A stretch of DNA of 7,546 bases from positions 1 to 7,546 of the forward strand of contig JAGWMT010000148.1 of assembly GCA_028871595.1 (NCBI GenBank), read 5' to 3'. A model generated the notes under the pieces. It was not told the DNA's origin. It searched no databases and was given only the letters and a program-made list of their open reading frames with translations. The DNA is from Elusimicrobiota bacterium. Its GTDB lineage: Bacteria; Elusimicrobiota; Elusimicrobia; UBA1565; UBA9628. Of this stretch, positions 4,936-7,546 are shown piece by piece. A program made the translations under genes and the position numbers. Every line of letters starts with the position of its first letter. Positions within the stretch are counted from its first letter, which is position 1.

Positions 4936-5727
4936 ATGCTCCCGCTTCTGCTCGCCGTCGCGTCCTTAGCCGCCGCCGCCCCCGGTCCGGCGTCCTCCAT
5001 CCACCTGTCGCCCGCCCAGGCGCACGAGATCGGACTCAAGATCTGGCAGAACGAGGCCGGCGGCAAGGTCCAGTTCCTCACGCACTGGAACAAAGGGGAG
5101 GATTTCGGCTCGTTCGGGATCGGCCATTTCATTTGGTACGTCGCCGGAAGGCCGGGGCCGTTCACCGAAAGCTTTCCCGGCGTCTTGGACGCCCTGCAAG
5201 CCTCCGGGGAGATCCTGCCCGCCTGGCTGGCGGGCCACCCGGCCTGCCCATGGCCCGATCGCGACGCCTTCTACGCCGACTTCCAAGGACCGCGCCTGAC
5301 CGAACTGCGCGCGTTGCTGGCGCGCACCGTGGACGTGCAGGCGCTGTACGCCGCTCACCGCTTGGAAAGCGCCCTGCCGAAGCTGCTGGCGGCGGCCCCC
5401 GCCGCGGAACGCGCCCAGTTGGAGGAGCGCTTCAACCGCGTCGCCGCCGCGCCCAACGGCGTGTACGCCCTGGTGGACTACGTCAACTTCAAGGGCGAGG
5501 GCGTGAACCCGACCGAGCGCTACAACGGCCAGGGCTGGGGTCTGCTCCAAGCGCTGGAATTGACGGCCGACGCCCCCGCGGGGCAGCCGTCCGTCGAAGC
5601 CTTCGCCCGGGGCGCCGACGAGGCGCTGACCCGCCGCGTCGCCAACGCCCCCGCCGACCGCCGGGCGCGGGAAAGCGAATGGCTCCCCGGCTGGCGCGTC
5701 CGCCTGATCACCTACACGCGCCCCTGA
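4936..5727 (+). CDS. Secreted lysozyme-like conserved protein
   Basis: The 263-residue product has a short N-terminal hydrophobic export signal (MLPLLLAVASLAAAAPGPAS) without basic residues, cleaved around residues 15-20. The mature part is dense in conserved-looking motifs: KIWQNEAGGK (35-44), LTHWNKGEDFGSFGIGHFIW (48-67), a Cys-Pro-Trp at 104-106, DYVNFKGEG (181-189), RYNGQGWGLLQ (195-205) and WLPGWRVRLITY (249-260). A Glu in the first helix (E40) followed by GIGH (61-64) echoes the catalytic Glu and TIGIGH-type hairpin of phage lysozyme-fold muramidases, and E55 is a second candidate acid. I recognise this as a conserved family in other bacteria but know no proven activity, so peptidoglycan cleavage in the periplasm is inference. 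The start is supported by the export signal and the -10-like TAAAAT just upstream. The gene is divergent from the secreted protein at 4838. Confidence 0.8.
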   Translation: MLPLLLAVASLAAAAPGPASSIHLSPAQAHEIGLKIWQNEAGGKVQFLTHWNKGEDFGSFGIGHFIWYVAGRPGPFTESFPGVLDALQASGEILPAWLAGHPACPWPDRDAFYADFQGPRLTELRALLARTVDVQALYAAHRLESALPKLLAAAPAAERAQLEERFNRVAAAPNGVYALVDYVNFKGEGVNPTERYNGQGWGLLQALELTADAPAGQPSVEAFARGADEALTRRVANAPADRRARESEWLPGWRVRLITYTRP

Positions 5728-5729
5728 CG

Positions 5730-5933
5730 ACAGCCGCGTCACGTGGCGCGAGAGATGGGTCTCGTTCCCCTTCCCGTCCGCGTCGGGATCCGCCGACGGC
5801 TTGATGACCGCCATCGAATTCTGATCCAGGCTCGGGCTTGACGAGCACGTTCTGGAACGCGGCGGACTCCTCACGGACGCCGCCCGTCGGCGCGCCCCAA
5901 GCCGAGGGCAGAGCCAGCGCCAGGACGAGCGTC
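5730..5933 (-). pseudogene. Possible frame-broken small secreted protein gene
   Basis: Downstream of the ClpP-like gene, on the same strand, one frame reads ETLVLALALPSAWGAPTGG then VREESAAFQNVLVKPEP, like a signal peptide and the start of a mature protein. At about 5829 that frame turns into Arg/Gly-rich nonsense, while the +1 frame reads LDQNSMAVIKPSADPDADGK and GNETHLSRHVTRL, which looks like protein. Adding one base near 5829 would join them. There is no proper start codon, and neither frame has a stop within this interval, so this is a weak call. It could equally be non-coding DNA with open frames due to high GC. Confidence 0.25.
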
Positions 5934-7415
5934 TCAGCGGTAGTAGCCGTCCTGATTGTCGATCCAGTAGGCGTCATAGGGCTGCAGGCGCGGCAGGCGC
6001 ATGAAGCGCTTGCCCTGGGAATCCGTCTGCTCGGTCAATCCCACGTACGCCATCTTGCCCTTCTCGTCGTTCTTCTCCGTCTCGGGATCCTTGAGGAAAC
6101 CCGTCTCGCGGATCTCGTGGACCACGTGGTCGGCCCACTTCAAGCGCACGGCCTCGTCTCCGAACTCCTGCCAATCGCCGTCGGAACTGTGCTTGTACAT
6201 CTCCTTGGTCCAGCCGTCCAGGCTGTAGCCGACCTTCTTGGCCACGGGCTCGGCCAGCCGCTTGTACCACTCCTTCAGTATGTCCAATTGCTCCTTCTGC
6301 TGGGTCAAATTGCCGAAAGAGAAGCTCAGGATCTGATGATGAAGGATCACCGCGTTCGGGTAGATGTAGGAATGCGGGGCCAAGGTCGTGATCACCGCGG
6401 CCATGCTGGCGGCGTACGACTTCACCACCACGTGCACCGGCGCCTTGCTGGCCGAGATGGCCTTGACGATGCGGTAGCCTTCCATGACCGAGCCTCCGGG
6501 GCAGCGGTCGATGACCACGAAGATCGGCAGGGTCTCGTCCTTGTTGTTGAAGTAGTGGATTCTCTCGGTCACGGCGTCGGCGGTCCCGGTCACGATGGGC
6601 CCGTCCAGCGTGACGCGGCGGTCGGAGATCGTCAGGATCCCGTCCTTGAAAGGCTGCAGCGGGTATTCGGGGTCGCGGTTGGCCTCCTTCTTCCACTCCT
6701 CCTTCTTCGCCCGCAGATCCAGGTCGGATCTGAGCGCCACGGTCTTATGATCGGCCACTTCGGCGTCCATGCGCAGCTTCCGGCTCTCGTAGTCCAGGTC
6801 GCGCAGCGCCACGTCCAGCTTCAGCTTCGCCGAGTCCGACTTGATCTGTTCCGCCGCCAGCTTCTCGCGCTCCACGTCGTTGCGCAGGTGCAGGCGCTCG
6901 CGTTCCTGGCGCATGTCGGCCAGTTCCATCTTGAACTTCTCCTCCTGGATATTCGATTCGATCTGCATCCGCTTGAGCGTGAATTCCAACGGGGACAGTT
7001 CCAGCTTCTGCTTCTCGAACAGGGCGTTGTAGCGCGCGGCCGAGTCCTCGCGCTCGTCGTTCACCGAACGCAGCTTCTGCGCCGTCTTCTGGGTCTCGAT
7101 CATGTTGAGCGCGGTGATCTTGTCCAACTCCTGCCTTTCCGGGGCTCCGCACATGGGCCCGCCGGCGGGGGTGCTCCAGGCGGCCGAGGAGGGTCCGCCG
7201 TATGAAGGGAGGGAGACCGGCGTGGGGTAGGGGGACAGCGGGGAGATTCCGGAGCCCGAGGACGCACCGGAGGCAGACGACGTGTCGTTCGACGTGGACG
7301 CGGACAAAGCTTTCGCGTTCTTCGCCGCGAGTGCGGCTTTTAAGACGATTGTTTGCGCGGACCCGGCCGACGGCACGAGCATCAAGAGGGCCGAAAGGAC
7401 GCGGAAAATTTTCAT
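5934..7415 (-). CDS. Exported ClpP-fold (S14-type) serine protease with N-terminal coiled coil
   Basis: The 493-residue product starts with a signal peptide, MKIFRVLSALLMLVPSAGSA (cleavage before Q21). A Ser/Gly/Pro-rich linker (38-90) follows, then a long charged coiled coil (about 92-245), a ClpP-like domain (about 255-435) and a charged tail. In the ClpP domain, GPIVTG (272-277) matches the entry strand, CPGGSV (305-310) the SPGGSV oxyanion loop, SYAASMAAVI (333-342) the nucleophile region with S337, and VILHHQ (356-361) the catalytic His (H360). DWQEFGDEAVRLKWADHVV matches the ClpP D-x7-E-A motif, making D414 the third triad residue. The triad appears intact. Cytosolic ClpP is about 200 residues and needs an ATPase; this protein is exported and carries a coiled coil instead. 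That recalls SppA and the membrane ClpP-class proteases linked to NfeD. It is the only gene here with a canonical promoter and Shine-Dalgarno. No Clp ATPase or NfeD gene is visible. Confidence 0.88.
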   Translation of the reverse strand: MKIFRVLSALLMLVPSAGSAQTIVLKAALAAKNAKALSASTSNDTSSASGASSGSGISPLSPYPTPVSLPSYGGPSSAAWSTPAGGPMCGAPERQELDKITALNMIETQKTAQKLRSVNDEREDSAARYNALFEKQKLELSPLEFTLKRMQIESNIQEEKFKMELADMRQERERLHLRNDVEREKLAAEQIKSDSAKLKLDVALRDLDYESRKLRMDAEVADHKTVALRSDLDLRAKKEEWKKEANRDPEYPLQPFKDGILTISDRRVTLDGPIVTGTADAVTERIHYFNNKDETLPIFVVIDRCPGGSVMEGYRIVKAISASKAPVHVVVKSYAASMAAVITTLAPHSYIYPNAVILHHQILSFSFGNLTQQKEQLDILKEWYKRLAEPVAKKVGYSLDGWTKEMYKHSSDGDWQEFGDEAVRLKWADHVVHEIRETGFLKDPETEKNDEKGKMAYVGLTEQTDSQGKRFMRLPRLQPYDAYWIDNQDGYYR

Positions 7416-7420
7416 TCCTT

Positions 7421-7426
7421 CACCTC
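7421..7426 (-). promoter_or_regulatory. Ribosome binding site GAGGTG of the ClpP-like gene
   Basis: Minus-strand GAGGTG ends 5 nt before ATG 7415, with AAGGA between. It fits the anti-Shine-Dalgarno well, unlike the other starts in the window. Confidence 0.7.
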
Positions 7427-7444
7427 GGGGCGGACGACTCCGGA

Positions 7445-7473
7445 AGGATAGGGTCCGTCCCGCCCGCCGTCAA
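7445..7473 (-). promoter_or_regulatory. Sigma-70-type promoter of the ClpP-like gene
   Basis: Minus-strand TTGACG (7473-7468; 5 of 6 to TTGACA), a 17-nt spacer and TATCCT (7450-7445; 4 of 6 to TATAAT). Initiation near 7438 would leave a leader of about 23 nt containing the GAGGTG ribosome site. The -35 lies inside the hairpin that follows the stop of the gene to the right. Confidence 0.65.
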
Positions 7474-7486
7474 GGGGGGCGGGCGG
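7460..7486 (-). terminator. GC-rich hairpin directly after the stop of the rightmost gene
   Basis: CCGCCCGCC (7460-7468) and GGCGGGCGG (7478-7486) form a perfect 9-bp stem with a 9-nt loop, starting at the base next to the TAG of the rightmost minus-strand gene. There is no T-run afterwards, so it is either a terminator lacking a U-tract or a 3' stabilising structure. It overlaps the -35 of the ClpP-like gene. Confidence 0.5.
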
Positions 7487-7546
7487 CTAGGAGTGCTCGC
7501 GGATCAAGTACGCCGCGAAGGCCCCCGCCGGGAGCAGAACCGCCAG
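7487..7546 (-). CDS. C-terminal end of an unidentified protein (5' part outside window)
   Basis: Reading from the right edge on the minus strand, 19 codons give LAVLLPAGAFAAYLIREHS and then TAG (7489-7487). The hydrophobic stretch followed by charged residues looks like the end of a last membrane helix with a short cytoplasmic tail. This rests only on reading frame, composition and the hairpin abutting the stop codon. The family cannot be told from this fragment. It lies upstream of the ClpP-like gene on the same strand, 71 bp apart, with a separate promoter in the gap. Confidence 0.5.
   Translation of the reverse strand: MAVLLPAGAFAAYLIREHS

Noticed and set aside
4839..5165. N-terminal extension of the 4838 gene
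   Set aside because: It overlaps the lysozyme-like gene in antisense and would bury the signal peptide that begins at ATG 4838.
4149..5804. 551-codon plus-strand open frame
   Set aside because: It runs antisense to the 4838 gene and out of frame over the lysozyme-like gene, and its product is Arg/Pro/Gly-rich without domains.
5838..7205. 455-codon plus-strand open frame rich in Leu, His and Val
   Set aside because: It is the antisense shadow of the ClpP-like gene, whose coiled coil and catalytic motifs leave no doubt about the coding strand.

Overview
This window is a stretch of high-GC bacterial chromosome with eight protein-coding genes, two cut by the window edges, plus one or two gene remnants. 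Most products carry a signal peptide or are membrane proteins, so the window reads as a block of cell-envelope and secreted functions. The Ala/Pro/Ser-rich segments that follow several signal peptides, together with the mix of families, remind me of Elusimicrobiota. That is an inference from style, not a marker-gene assignment.

Layout from left to right: (1) a minus-strand secreted Ala-rich protein, start at 713, running off the left edge; (2) a divergent promoter region (714-824) holding a near-perfect 17-bp inverted repeat; (3) a plus-strand secreted protein with a C-terminal GNAT/FemAB-like domain (825-2534); (4) a short VOC-like remnant just after it (2535-2675); (5) a minus-strand secreted PrcB-like protein (2677-3186); (6) a divergent promoter region with a 12-bp palindrome; (7) a plus-strand seven-helix ceramidase-family membrane protein (3316-4023), overlapping by 37 bp the end of (8) a minus-strand secreted protein of unknown function (3987-4838); (9) a third divergent promoter region and a plus-strand secreted lysozyme-like protein (4936-5727); (10) about 206 bp with a possible broken reading frame; (11) a minus-strand exported ClpP-fold serine protease with a long coiled coil (5934-7415); and (12) the last 19 codons of another minus-strand gene (7487-7546).

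The genes alternate in strand, forming three divergent and three convergent pairs, so there is no evident multi-gene operon except possibly the two rightmost minus-strand genes. The most striking regulatory pattern is that six of the seven visible starts have a -10-like hexamer only 5-6 nt before the ATG and no usable Shine-Dalgarno. This points to leaderless mRNAs. The exported ClpP-like gene is the exception, with a full -35/-10 promoter, a short leader and a good Shine-Dalgarno. No RNA gene, CRISPR array, insertion sequence or phage gene was seen.
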